Positions 37,446 to 45,301 of a stretch of 64,000 nt of DNA are shown piece by piece. The translations under genes and the position numbers were made by a program. This stretch comes from Saccharothrix luteola. GTDB taxonomy: Bacteria; Actinomycetota; Actinomycetes; Mycobacteriales; Pseudonocardiaceae. The notes under the pieces are model-generated. The model saw only the letters and a list, made by a program, of their open reading frames with translations, did no database searches and had not been told where the DNA came from. The first letter of the stretch is position 1; each line of letters starts with the position of its first letter. The stretch lies in the NCBI RefSeq assembly GCF_020859565.1, contig NZ_JAJHUO010000001.1:1-64000 (forward strand), in the 5' to 3' direction.

Positions 37446-37462
37446 GGCCGTGACTCACGGCC
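37446..37462 (-). terminator. Hairpin after the WD40 gene
   Basis: GGCCGTGA-C-TCACGGCC is a perfect palindrome 6 bases beyond the minus-strand stop at 37469. The position fits a terminator. Confidence 0.45.
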
Positions 37463-37468
37463 TGGACC

Positions 37469-40400
37469 TCATTCGCTCGCGCTTTCGTGCAGAACCGGGT
37501 CGAGTGGCGTGCCGGGGAAGTGCTGGGCCCACTCGTCTTCGGTGATCGGAGGGCTGGCCGTGTCCCGGACCCAGGTGGCCACGCGCTCGGGGTCGGTGTC
37601 CCAGAGCTTCGCGGACCAGTCTTCGCCCGCGGTGGCGAGGGTGCGGCCGTCGGGGGCGTAGGCGACGGCGTCGACCGGTTTGGTGTGACCGGTGAGGGTG
37701 GCGAGTCTGGTGCGGGTCGGGACGTCCCACAGGACAGCGGTCTTGTCGGCGCTGGCCGTCGCCAGGGTGCGGCCGTCGGGGCTGAACGCCACGCACTTCA
37801 CCGCGTCGGTGTAGCCGGTGAATGTGGCCAGGCGGATGGGGCGCGTGAGGTCGGTGACGTCCCACAGGGTGGCGATGCGGTCGGATCCGGCGCCGGCGAG
37901 CAGGCGGCCGTCGGGGCTGAAGGCGACCGACTTCACCGCGTCGGTGTGGTCGGTGATCACCGCGAGCCCGCGGCCGTCGGTGTCCCAGAGGCGGATGGTG
38001 TGGTCGGCGCCGGCCGTCGCCACGGCGCGGTCGGTCATCGTGACGTCGTTGACGGGCGCGGTGTGGCCGGTGAGGGTGGTTCGGCGGGTGGGGTTCACCG
38101 GATCGGTGACGTCCCACAGGGCCGCGGTGCCGTCCGAACCCGCCGTGGCCAGGGTCTGGCCGCTGAACGCCACGGATTCCACACCGTCCCGGTGGTCGGT
38201 GATCGTGGACGACGTGTGGTCGGCGAGGTTCCACAGGCGGGCGGTGCCGTCGGCGCTCGCGCTGGCGAGGAGGTGGCCGTCGGGGCCGAACGCCACTGCG
38301 TTGACCGGACCGGTGTGGCCCGTGAGGACCCGTGCGGTGTGGTCGGCCGGGTTCCACAGCCTGATGGTGCGGTCGTAGCTCGAGGTGGCCAGTGTCCGGC
38401 CGTCGGGGCTGAACGCCACGCCGTAGACCGAACTGAGGTGACCGGTGAGCGTGTGGCCGCGCAGGTCCCACAGACGCGTTGTGTGATCCGAGCCGGCGGT
38501 CGCCAGGGTGCCGCCGGTGAACGCGGACGACGTGACGGCGCCGGTGTGGCCGGCGAGCGAGGTGAGTTCACGGGGTTGTCGCGGATCGTCCACGTTCCAC
38601 ACGCGCACCGAGGCGTCCACGCCGCCGGAGACGAGGGTGCCTCCGTCGAACGCCACGGTGCGCACCGCGTCGGTGTGGCCCTGGGCCACGGACAACGGGG
38701 TGCCCGTGAGGTCCCACAGCCGCACGGTGTGGTCGGCTCCGGCGCTGGCCAGCACCGCCGGGCCGAACGCCACCGCGGTCACCTCGTCGGTGTGCCCGGC
38801 CAGCACGGTCGAGCCGCCGGTGGTGGAGTCCCACAGCCGGAGGGTGTGGTCGGTGCCGGCCGAGGCCAACGTCCGGCCGTCCGGGCTGAACGCCACCGAC
38901 GTCACGGTGCCGGTGTGCCCGGTGAGCGTGGTCGACGTCCCGGTGCGCAGGTCCCACAGCCGCACGGTGTGGTCCGTGCTCGCGGCCAGCGTGCGGCTGT
39001 CGGGGCTGAAGGCGACCGAGGTGACCGCGCCCGGACCGCCGGTGAGGCCGGGCAACGGGTTCAGGCCGGCGACGTCCCACCGCAGCACGGCGCCGTCCCC
39101 GCCGGCGGCCAGCGTGCGGCCGTCCGGGCTGAACGCCACCGCGTGCGCGGTCGCGGGGAGCGTCCCCGCCTGGCGGGGGTGGTGGGGGTCGGTGACCTCG
39201 GTCAACCGGATGGTGCGGTCGGAGCTCGCGGTGGCGAGCAGGAGGCCGTCCGGTGAAGCCGCCACCGCGTTCACGCTGTCGTCGTGCCCGGTCAGGCGGG
39301 TGGCGTACGGGGTGCCGAAGGTGCTGAGCAGGCTGCCGCGGGCGATGTCGTTGGGGGACAGCCGGTAGGCGGCGAGGCTCAGTTGCGCGGACAGGGCGGG
39401 ATTGGTGACGCGCAGCGCCGAGGCGCGTTCGGCGACGCGTTGCGAGGTGGCGGTGTTGCGCTCCTCGGCGGCCTGCCGCTGGGCGCGGACCGCGATGCCG
39501 CCCGCGGTGACCGTGAGGACGAGCAGCACGGTCAACAGCGCGACCAGTCGGCGCAAACGCCGGGTGCCGCGGCGGGCGGCATCCCTCTCTGCGGCTTCGG
39601 CGGCTTCGCTGGCGGCGAGGAACTCCTGTTCCAACCGGCTCAGCCTGCCGGTGGTCCGGCGGATCATCGCCAGGCGGAGGCCGCGGTACAGGGCGCTGTC
39701 GTCGTGGTCGAGGGCCTGCCACGCGTGCGCGGCTTCGGTGAGCCGGCGGTGCGAGCGCAGTGCCTCGCGATCCTCGGTGAGCCACGCGTGCAGGCGCGGC
39801 CAGCAGCGGATCAGCGCCTCGTGGGTGATCTCGACGCTGGTGCCGTCGATGGTGAGCAGGCGGTGCGCGGCGAGGCGGTCGACGACGACCGCGGTGTCCG
39901 GGTCGGCGTCGTCGAGTTCGACGCGCGAGACGCGGCGCTTGGTGTCCTCGGTGCCCTCGCCGAGTGCGGTGAGCCGTTGGAACAGGCTCTTGGCCAGCTC
40001 CTGCCTGCCCGGGTCGAAACTGGTGTAGACCGTCTCGGCGGTGTGGGCGAGTGCGCCGTCGATGCCGCCCGCGGCCTGGAACGCGGTCAGCGTGAGGGTG
40101 TTGCCCCGCCGTCGCCGCCAGGTCTCCAGCAGGGCGTGCGACAGCAGGGGCAGGACGCCGACGCGGTCGTGGGCGTGGGCGACGAGGTCGGCCAGCAGCG
40201 CTCCCTCGACCGTGCAGCCGGTGCTCGACGCGGGGCCGCTGATGGCGCGTCGCAGCTCGTCGGTGGTCATCGGGCCGACGGTGAGCCTGCTGGCCAGCTG
40301 CCCGCGCAGCGCCGGGTGGCCCGCGCAGTGGGCGTGGAAGTCGGAGCGCACGCCCAGCACGACGCGGCACCGGGAGTTCTCCGCGTTCGCCGCCGTCACG

Positions 40401-41149
40401 AGGGCCTCGACGAACCGGGTCCGTTCGGCCTGGTCGCGGCACAGGGTGAAGATCTCCTCGAACTGGTCGACCACGACCAGCAGCTCACCCGGTGGGTCCA
40501 TGGTCACCTGGCGCGCGAGCAGGTGCAGGCCGCGCGGGTCGGTGTCGAGCTCTTCCCGCACGGCCCCCGGGGTGCTGCGAGTCAGGTGGGCGAATTGGAC
40601 GGCGCACTCCTCCATCGGGTGCGCCCCCGGGGTGAAGACCACCGCCTGGTGCGGCCACCTGGCCAGCAGACCCGCCCGCAGCAGGGATGACTTGCCCGCG
40701 CCGGAGGCGCCGAAGAGCACGACGAACCGGCCCGCGCCGAGCCGTGCGGCGAGGTCGTCGATGAGGCGTTCGCGGCCGAAGAACAGAGCCGCGTCCTCCC
40801 GCTGGAAGGGGGCGAGGCCGACGTAAGGCGGCTTGGCCTGCGCGTCGGATTCGCTGTCGGGCCGGTCGTCGGCCGCGAGCTCGGCGGCGACAGCGTGCCA
40901 GCGACGCTCCCACGGCCCGGTGTCGCCGCCGCACGCCTTCACGTACGCCAGCGTCACCGCGAGGCTGGGCAGCTTGCGCCCGCTCGCCGCGCCGGACAGC
41001 GTCGCGAGCGAGTAGTGCACCCGCTTGACCATTTCCCGGTAGGTCGGGCTGCCCGCACGTTGTCGCAGTTCACGCAGGTCGGCGGCGAACCTGGATAACG
41101 GCTCGTCGTCCCCGGACAGCGGTGATTCCCCTCGTGCCAACGACTCCAC
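37469..41149 (-). CDS. XRE-type HTH / P-loop NTPase / WD40 repeat STAND protein
   Basis: The 1226-residue protein starts at a GTG preceded by GGTGGGGG. An N-terminal XRE-like HTH (about 10-75, FAADLRELRQRAGSPTYREM) is followed by a STAND NTPase (P-loop LFGASGAGKSSLLRAG at about 150, Walker B ELLVVVDQFEEIF at about 220). A winged/helical part and a single hydrophobic helix follow (about 535-560, LVALLTVLLVLTVTAGGIAV). The C-terminal half holds 14 WD repeats (each with GHTxxVxxVAFSPDG), enough for two seven-bladed propellers. The hydrophobic helix suggests membrane anchoring. Proteins of this class act as signalling hubs or anti-phage sensors. Which applies here is unknown. Confidence 0.9.
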   Translation of the reverse strand: MESLARGESPLSGDDEPLSRFAADLRELRQRAGSPTYREMVKRVHYSLATLSGAASGRKLPSLAVTLAYVKACGGDTGPWERRWHAVAAELAADDRPDSESDAQAKPPYVGLAPFQREDAALFFGRERLIDDLAARLGAGRFVVLFGASGAGKSSLLRAGLLARWPHQAVVFTPGAHPMEECAVQFAHLTRSTPGAVREELDTDPRGLHLLARQVTMDPPGELLVVVDQFEEIFTLCRDQAERTRFVEALVTAANAENSRCRVVLGVRSDFHAHCAGHPALRGQLASRLTVGPMTTDELRRAISGPASSTGCTVEGALLADLVAHAHDRVGVLPLLSHALLETWRRRRGNTLTLTAFQAAGGIDGALAHTAETVYTSFDPGRQELAKSLFQRLTALGEGTEDTKRRVSRVELDDADPDTAVVVDRLAAHRLLTIDGTSVEITHEALIRCWPRLHAWLTEDREALRSHRRLTEAAHAWQALDHDDSALYRGLRLAMIRRTTGRLSRLEQEFLAASEAAEAAERDAARRGTRRLRRLVALLTVLLVLTVTAGGIAVRAQRQAAEERNTATSQRVAERASALRVTNPALSAQLSLAAYRLSPNDIARGSLLSTFGTPYATRLTGHDDSVNAVAASPDGLLLATASSDRTIRLTEVTDPHHPRQAGTLPATAHAVAFSPDGRTLAAGGDGAVLRWDVAGLNPLPGLTGGPGAVTSVAFSPDSRTLAASTDHTVRLWDLRTGTSTTLTGHTGTVTSVAFSPDGRTLASAGTDHTLRLWDSTTGGSTVLAGHTDEVTAVAFGPAVLASAGADHTVRLWDLTGTPLSVAQGHTDAVRTVAFDGGTLVSGGVDASVRVWNVDDPRQPRELTSLAGHTGAVTSSAFTGGTLATAGSDHTTRLWDLRGHTLTGHLSSVYGVAFSPDGRTLATSSYDRTIRLWNPADHTARVLTGHTGPVNAVAFGPDGHLLASASADGTARLWNLADHTSSTITDHRDGVESVAFSGQTLATAGSDGTAALWDVTDPVNPTRRTTLTGHTAPVNDVTMTDRAVATAGADHTIRLWDTDGRGLAVITDHTDAVKSVAFSPDGRLLAGAGSDRIATLWDVTDLTRPIRLATFTGYTDAVKCVAFSPDGRTLATASADKTAVLWDVPTRTRLATLTGHTKPVDAVAYAPDGRTLATAGEDWSAKLWDTDPERVATWVRDTASPPITEDEWAQHFPGTPLDPVLHESASE

Positions 41150-41487
41150 CCCCCACCAGCATTCTGCACCAAGCGGCGTGTTCGACGCTTGTTTGTTCAC
41201 CGCCGCTGTCCGACAGCGAACAAGTCCGCAGGCGCTACAAATGGTCATGCAACGCTTGCCGGTTGCTCCGCCGCTCTTCCCCGTCGACACCCACCGAGGC
41301 CGCGGCTCCATGTGCGCCGTGCCGCCGTTCGCGGTGGCTCTCGAACCGCCACCGCCATGGTGCGGGACGGCGCCTTGAGACGCGGGGCAGCCAGATACCA
41401 GGCGATCAACGAATAGCAGATCGGGGCCCGACGAGCGGCAGAGCGCAGACGAAATGACGTCACGAAGGCCAAGAGGAGAGGAAAACC

Positions 41488-41766
41488 ATGCAAATTCGTC
41501 GTGCGGCGACTTACCTGACGACGGCCATTGCCTGCGTGGGGACGACCACTACCAGCGCTGCCGCGTCACCCGCCCGAGCGGAACAGGGAATATCGACCAC
41601 ATCATCTCCCGCTCAAGCGGGCCCCAAATGGAACCGCAGTGAAGGGACTGACTACACCGACTGCACCGCGGCCCGGAGGTTCATGGCCAATCAAGGGTAC
41701 CCCACGGATCCGACCTCAGGATGCTATCGAGAGCCTGGTGTCTACTACTTCTTCTGGTGGGGCTGA
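41488..41766 (+). CDS. Very small secreted protein, paralogue 1
   Basis: The 92-residue precursor has GAGGAGAGG upstream of the ATG and a signal peptide (ATYLTTAIACVGTTTTSAAA, cut near SAAASPA). The mature part (about 60 residues) ends in YTDCTAARRFMANQGYPTDP, then SGCYREP and an aromatic tail YYFFWWG. The core pattern Cys-x4-R-x-F-x3-GY-x6-CY recurs in the next gene. The two Cys could form one disulphide. No known family. Confidence 0.65.
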   Translation: MQIRRAATYLTTAIACVGTTTTSAAASPARAEQGISTTSSPAQAGPKWNRSEGTDYTDCTAARRFMANQGYPTDPTSGCYREPGVYYFFWWG

Positions 41767-41843
41767 ACACGCAGACAAGGACTCGACTCTTACTGATCCT
41801 TTTACATCCTGACGCCGACACCGAACCCCAAGGAGTCTACCCA

Positions 41844-42140
41844 ATGCGCAAGATTTCACATGCGTTGACGATTGTCTTCTCCCTCACTTTCCTCGCGCTG
41901 CTGAGTTCACCCGCGAGCGCAACAAGTACGACCACTGTCAACCCAGCCCCTCTTATTGATCGATGTCACACCACACCGGCGCCCGCTGGATACTTCTCGC
42001 ACCAGCAGTTCACCGGCACCAATCCGTGCCAGAAATGCATTGATGTCGGCAGGGGGTTCGAACGACAGGGATACGCAGCACATTGCTACTGGCCATTCTT
42101 GGCGCCGCGTGTCGAACTTTGGCTCCGCAGGCTGGGCTGA
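41844..42140 (+). CDS. Very small secreted protein, paralogue 2
   Basis: The ATG at 41844 follows AAGGAG. The 98-residue precursor has a signal peptide (ISHALTIVFSLTFLALLSSP, cut near ASA). The mature part contains KCIDVGRGFERQGYAAHCYW, the same Cys/Arg-x-Phe/Gly-Tyr/Cys-Tyr pattern as the preceding gene. It starts 77 bp after that gene on the same strand, so the pair probably arose by duplication and is cotranscribed. Extra Cys residues (RCHTT, NPCQK) may form a second disulphide. Function unknown; a secreted effector, bacteriocin or surface peptide is possible. Confidence 0.65.
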   Translation: MRKISHALTIVFSLTFLALLSSPASATSTTTVNPAPLIDRCHTTPAPAGYFSHQQFTGTNPCQKCIDVGRGFERQGYAAHCYWPFLAPRVELWLRRLG

Positions 42141-42623
42141 GATCGGACCGACCCGGCGCAGCCCGGAAAGCACCCACCACCCGGCCGGCGCGGTTTCGCC
42201 TTCGTGCTGGCCGGGTGCACCGAGGAGCCTAGTCGCGTGGACAAGTCCAAAGGCATGTGCAGGGGGTGACCGACCCTGGTGATGTGGATCCTGGAACTGC
42301 ACCCGACCAACGTCGAGCCGGCCTCCATCGCCGGAATGCGAGCCCGCACCGCCGAGCAGGCGTTCAAAGCTCCGCGCCGCCGGCATCGTGCTGACCGGCA
42401 CCCGAAGAGTCCTCCTGGTCCCCGCATCGACCACCTCGGAACGGCCGCTCGAACAGGCCCGCAACCGACACCGGTCTGACGTCAGGCCGCCAGGTGCGGG
42501 ACGACAACCGGTCAGATCCGGTCGTGGTGGGTCCGGGCGTCCGCGCGGCGACGCTCGGTGGGACGGCGCTCGCTCATGCCGGTGGCCCAGGCCGGTCGGG
42601 TCGTGGCGGGCTCGCGGTCGTGG
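42141..42623. other. Gap with a possible small frame
   Basis: A plus-strand frame at 42279-42479 starts MMWILELHPTNVEPASI; in a neighbouring frame the phrase LRAAGIVLTGTRRVLLVPAS looks like its continuation after an indel near 42370. I recognise no family. Nothing else seen. Confidence 0.3.
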
Positions 42624-43084
42624 TCATCCTCCGATCGGGACTTCCTCGCAGCCGCTGACGTCCGGGCCGATGCCCAACATCGTCGAGTCGTCGAGCAAGC
42701 ACTGGACGAGGGTTCAGCCCCGTGGGGTTGATCGCGACGACGGTGACGGCGCCGTAGTCCTGGTCGGCGGCTGTGGTCGGTTCCCGGTCGGTACCCGTGC
42801 CCGCCGGGGTGTCGTCGCGCTCCGGCGATGTCGGGATGCGGACGTTGAGGCAGCTACCCGTTGACCGGATCCGCGTTGGTCTTGACGTCGACCTTGAAGG
42901 CGGTCCGCCTGGGGTTGGGGCTGTTGGGCAGGGTGCACACCTCGAACCGCAACTCGGAAGAACGCTGCCGGCCTGAGGTGGCGTACAACAGCACCAGCGG
43001 GTTGAGTTCCTGCGCGGACGTGGCGGCGGCGACGCCGGCACCGAGCCGTCGGCCCAGCGGGAGGAAGGCCCACGTCTCTCCTAC
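42624..43084 (-). pseudogene. Frameshifted gene of unknown, probably secreted, protein
   Basis: Read in order on the minus strand: AFLPLGRRLGAGVAAATSAQ with LNPLVLLYATSGR and FEVCTLPNSPNPRRTAFKVD to a stop; then one frame over SCLNVRIPTSPERDD and QDYGAVTVVAINPTGLN; then a third frame CLLDDSTMLGIGPDVSGCEE and a stop at 42624. Each piece has coherent composition, so a single protein of about 150 residues with two indels is likely. Paired Cys suggest an extracellular protein. The 5' end is unclear and may extend toward 43150. Family unknown. Confidence 0.55.
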
Positions 43085-43319
43085 GCGAACAGGCCGACTT
43101 CGAGGTGAAGCGCGGCGACCGGCAACTGCGGATCGGGATATGCCGTCTCACGGCCCGGCTCTGGGCGGTGACCGGCTGATGCTCCGAGTGGCGGTCGCCG
43201 CATAGCTGCAGACCGGGGTCGACGCCAACAAGGCACCATGCCGAGCTGCGGCGGCTGGCCCTTCCAGAACCGTGGCCGCCGCAGCCCCGAGAGCGATCCG
43301 GGATGGACCGCCGGTCTGA

Positions 43320-44867
43320 TCACTGTTGTGCGAGCTCGTCCCAGAAGGCCAGGTTGTGTTGCCCAGTCCGGTCGAACGGGCCGATTCGGCCGAGGTCGAG
43401 GCCTTGTACGTGCGGCGTGGTGTCCGCCGGGTCGACACGAGGCCACGTCGGCAGGCCGGGCAGGTTGGGGTTGCCGGTGGTCGCGAAGCGGGCCCAGTAG
43501 TCGGTCATCCGGTCGCCGAGGCGGCGCTGTGCGGCTGTCAGCCGTACGTCGTCGGAGCGCAGGTCGAACAGGTACCGCAGCTCGGAGCCGTGTGAGGCGA
43601 GCGGCTCGACACCGGGCGGGAACTCGGGAATCGCCGGTGCCGTGCGGTCGAGGAACTCGTAGGCGTACACCGGGACCTTGTCCGCGAACTGGCGATCCGC
43701 CGCACGCTGTGGCCACGTCCAGTCGAGGTCGGTCATGATCGCGGCCACTGCCTGCATCGCGGAACCACCGTGCTCCTCGAGCGGGTACCGCTGTGCGACC
43801 GCCGCGGCGTGCGACCCGAAATGCGCGGTCAACGCGGCCACGTAGTCGTCGGGACCGAGATCGGGGAGCAGCAGCGGCGCGAAGAACGTGCCCTCGTCGC
43901 GCGTGGTGCCCGTCAGCAGCGGCACGTGGTTGAACCGCCCGGCCGGTACCGCCACCGCGGGGTCCTCCGGCAGCACCGTGTTCCCGAAGGCGGGCAGGGG
44001 AAACGCCTGCGCGGCGAGCAGGTCCGGCACCGGCTTGCCGCGCAGGCACTCGAGTGTCGTGCACCCCAGCTGAGCGGCGATGCTCTGGCCGTGTCCCTGC
44101 TGCCACTCGTGCGGCACGAACAGCGGCACGTCGAGTACCGGTCGCAGGTCCGCGCCGGCGAAGAAGCTCGGCGCACATGCCGTGCTCTGGGCGATCGCCC
44201 GCTGGAACAACCCGGCCGCGCCCGGCGACGCGAGCTGCGCGCACACCGAATGCGCTCCGGCGGACTCCCCGGCCAGGGTGACGTTGTTCGGGTCGCCACC
44301 GAACTCCGCGATGTTCTGCCGGACCCAGCGCAGCGCCGCCTGTTGGTCCTCGATGCCGAACGCGCCGCCGTTCGCGAGGCCGGGAAAGCCGAGGAAACCC
44401 AGGTTCCCCAGCCGGTAGTTGACGGTCACCACGACCAGGCCGCCTCGCTTGACCAGCCGGGTCGGCAGGTAGTCGCCACCAGCCCCGTTCATGAGCCCGC
44501 CACCGTGCAGCCAGACCAGCACCGGTGCCTTCCTGGCCGCACGCGGTGCGGTGACGTTGAGGTGAAGGCAATCCTCGCTGACGCTGGCGGGCCGGCCGCC
44601 GACACTGGCCTGAGGACACCGACTGCCCGGCCGGGTCGCGTCCAGCGCACCGGACCACGGCACCGGCGGCACGGGCGAGTGCCAGCGCAGGTCACCGACC
44701 GGCGGCGCGGCGTAGGGGATCCCCTCGTAAGAATGGACGTTCGCGTGCGTGGTGCCCCGCACCAGGCCGGCGCTCGTACGCACCACCGCGTTGTCGCTCG
44801 CTGCCGCCGGCGTGGCACCCGACACCAACGCGCCAACGGCGACCATCGCCCCCAGAAGTCGTTTCAC
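43320..44867 (-). CDS. Secreted type-B carboxylesterase (PnbA-like)
   Basis: About 515 residues from a GTG at 44867; a longer frame from 44903 is possible. A signal peptide (VKRLLGAMVAVGALVSGATP, cut near AAAS) precedes a carboxylesterase type-B domain. Visible are the N-terminal YEGIPYAAPPVGDLRW signature, the oxyanion VWLHGGGLMNGAGG, the nucleophile elbow TLAGESAGAHSV, a Glu-containing GTTRDEGTFF segment and a closing His in EPLASHGSELRYLF. The Cys of the CLHLN segment is conserved. It hydrolyses carboxylic esters outside the cell. Monocistronic; an integrase relic is upstream. Confidence 0.9.
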   Translation of the reverse strand: MKRLLGAMVAVGALVSGATPAAASDNAVVRTSAGLVRGTTHANVHSYEGIPYAAPPVGDLRWHSPVPPVPWSGALDATRPGSRCPQASVGGRPASVSEDCLHLNVTAPRAARKAPVLVWLHGGGLMNGAGGDYLPTRLVKRGGLVVVTVNYRLGNLGFLGFPGLANGGAFGIEDQQAALRWVRQNIAEFGGDPNNVTLAGESAGAHSVCAQLASPGAAGLFQRAIAQSTACAPSFFAGADLRPVLDVPLFVPHEWQQGHGQSIAAQLGCTTLECLRGKPVPDLLAAQAFPLPAFGNTVLPEDPAVAVPAGRFNHVPLLTGTTRDEGTFFAPLLLPDLGPDDYVAALTAHFGSHAAAVAQRYPLEEHGGSAMQAVAAIMTDLDWTWPQRAADRQFADKVPVYAYEFLDRTAPAIPEFPPGVEPLASHGSELRYLFDLRSDDVRLTAAQRRLGDRMTDYWARFATTGNPNLPGLPTWPRVDPADTTPHVQGLDLGRIGPFDRTGQHNLAFWDELAQQ

Positions 44868-44998
44868 GATCCAGACAGTGGCAGGCCGGCTCACCGGACA
44901 CATCAACCAATCGATTGATGATCAAAGTCCGACCGGTTCACTGCGGGCGACAGGCGGGCCGCGCGGACCGTGTGCCGCTCGAAAGTCATCGCTGCACG

Positions 44999-45298
44999 TC
45001 ACAAGATCCCTTCCGTACTCGCTGACGAGGTCGAAGGGGTTGTCCGACTCCCGCGCGGCGGCGAGTACAGCCTCGGACTGCAGATGCGACAAGCCCAGCA
45101 CGGGTGACTCGTTGGACACGTGGGGCGGCGGACGTACTCGGCGGGCGAGTGCTCCAGTACCCGGCCGATGACACAGATGCGGGACAAGCCGGCGACCACG
45201 GCCATCCGCCGCGACACGGTGGAGGGCTTGAACCGGGGGACCTCCTGCATCCACCGCGCATACAGCTCCACTTGCGCCCGCCCGACCGACAGCGGCAC
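44999..45298 (-). pseudogene. Decayed tyrosine recombinase (phage-type integrase)
   Basis: The SAM-like N-terminal domain is readable: VGRAQVELYARWMQEVPRFK, followed by STVSRRMAVVAGLSRICVIG and VLEHSPAEYVRRP. One frame over, SPVLGLSHLQSEAVLAAARE with SDNPFDLVSEYG continues into the start of the catalytic domain and then stops. The catalytic R-H-R-Y residues are absent. A fragment of an integrated element, lying just upstream of the esterase and downstream of the NB-ARC gene. Confidence 0.8.
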
Positions 45299-45301
45299 CA
45301 G

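Noticed and set aside
37469..39300. Tandem DNA repeats of about 120-130 bp
   Set aside because: These are the coding units of the WD40 repeats, not an independent repeat element.
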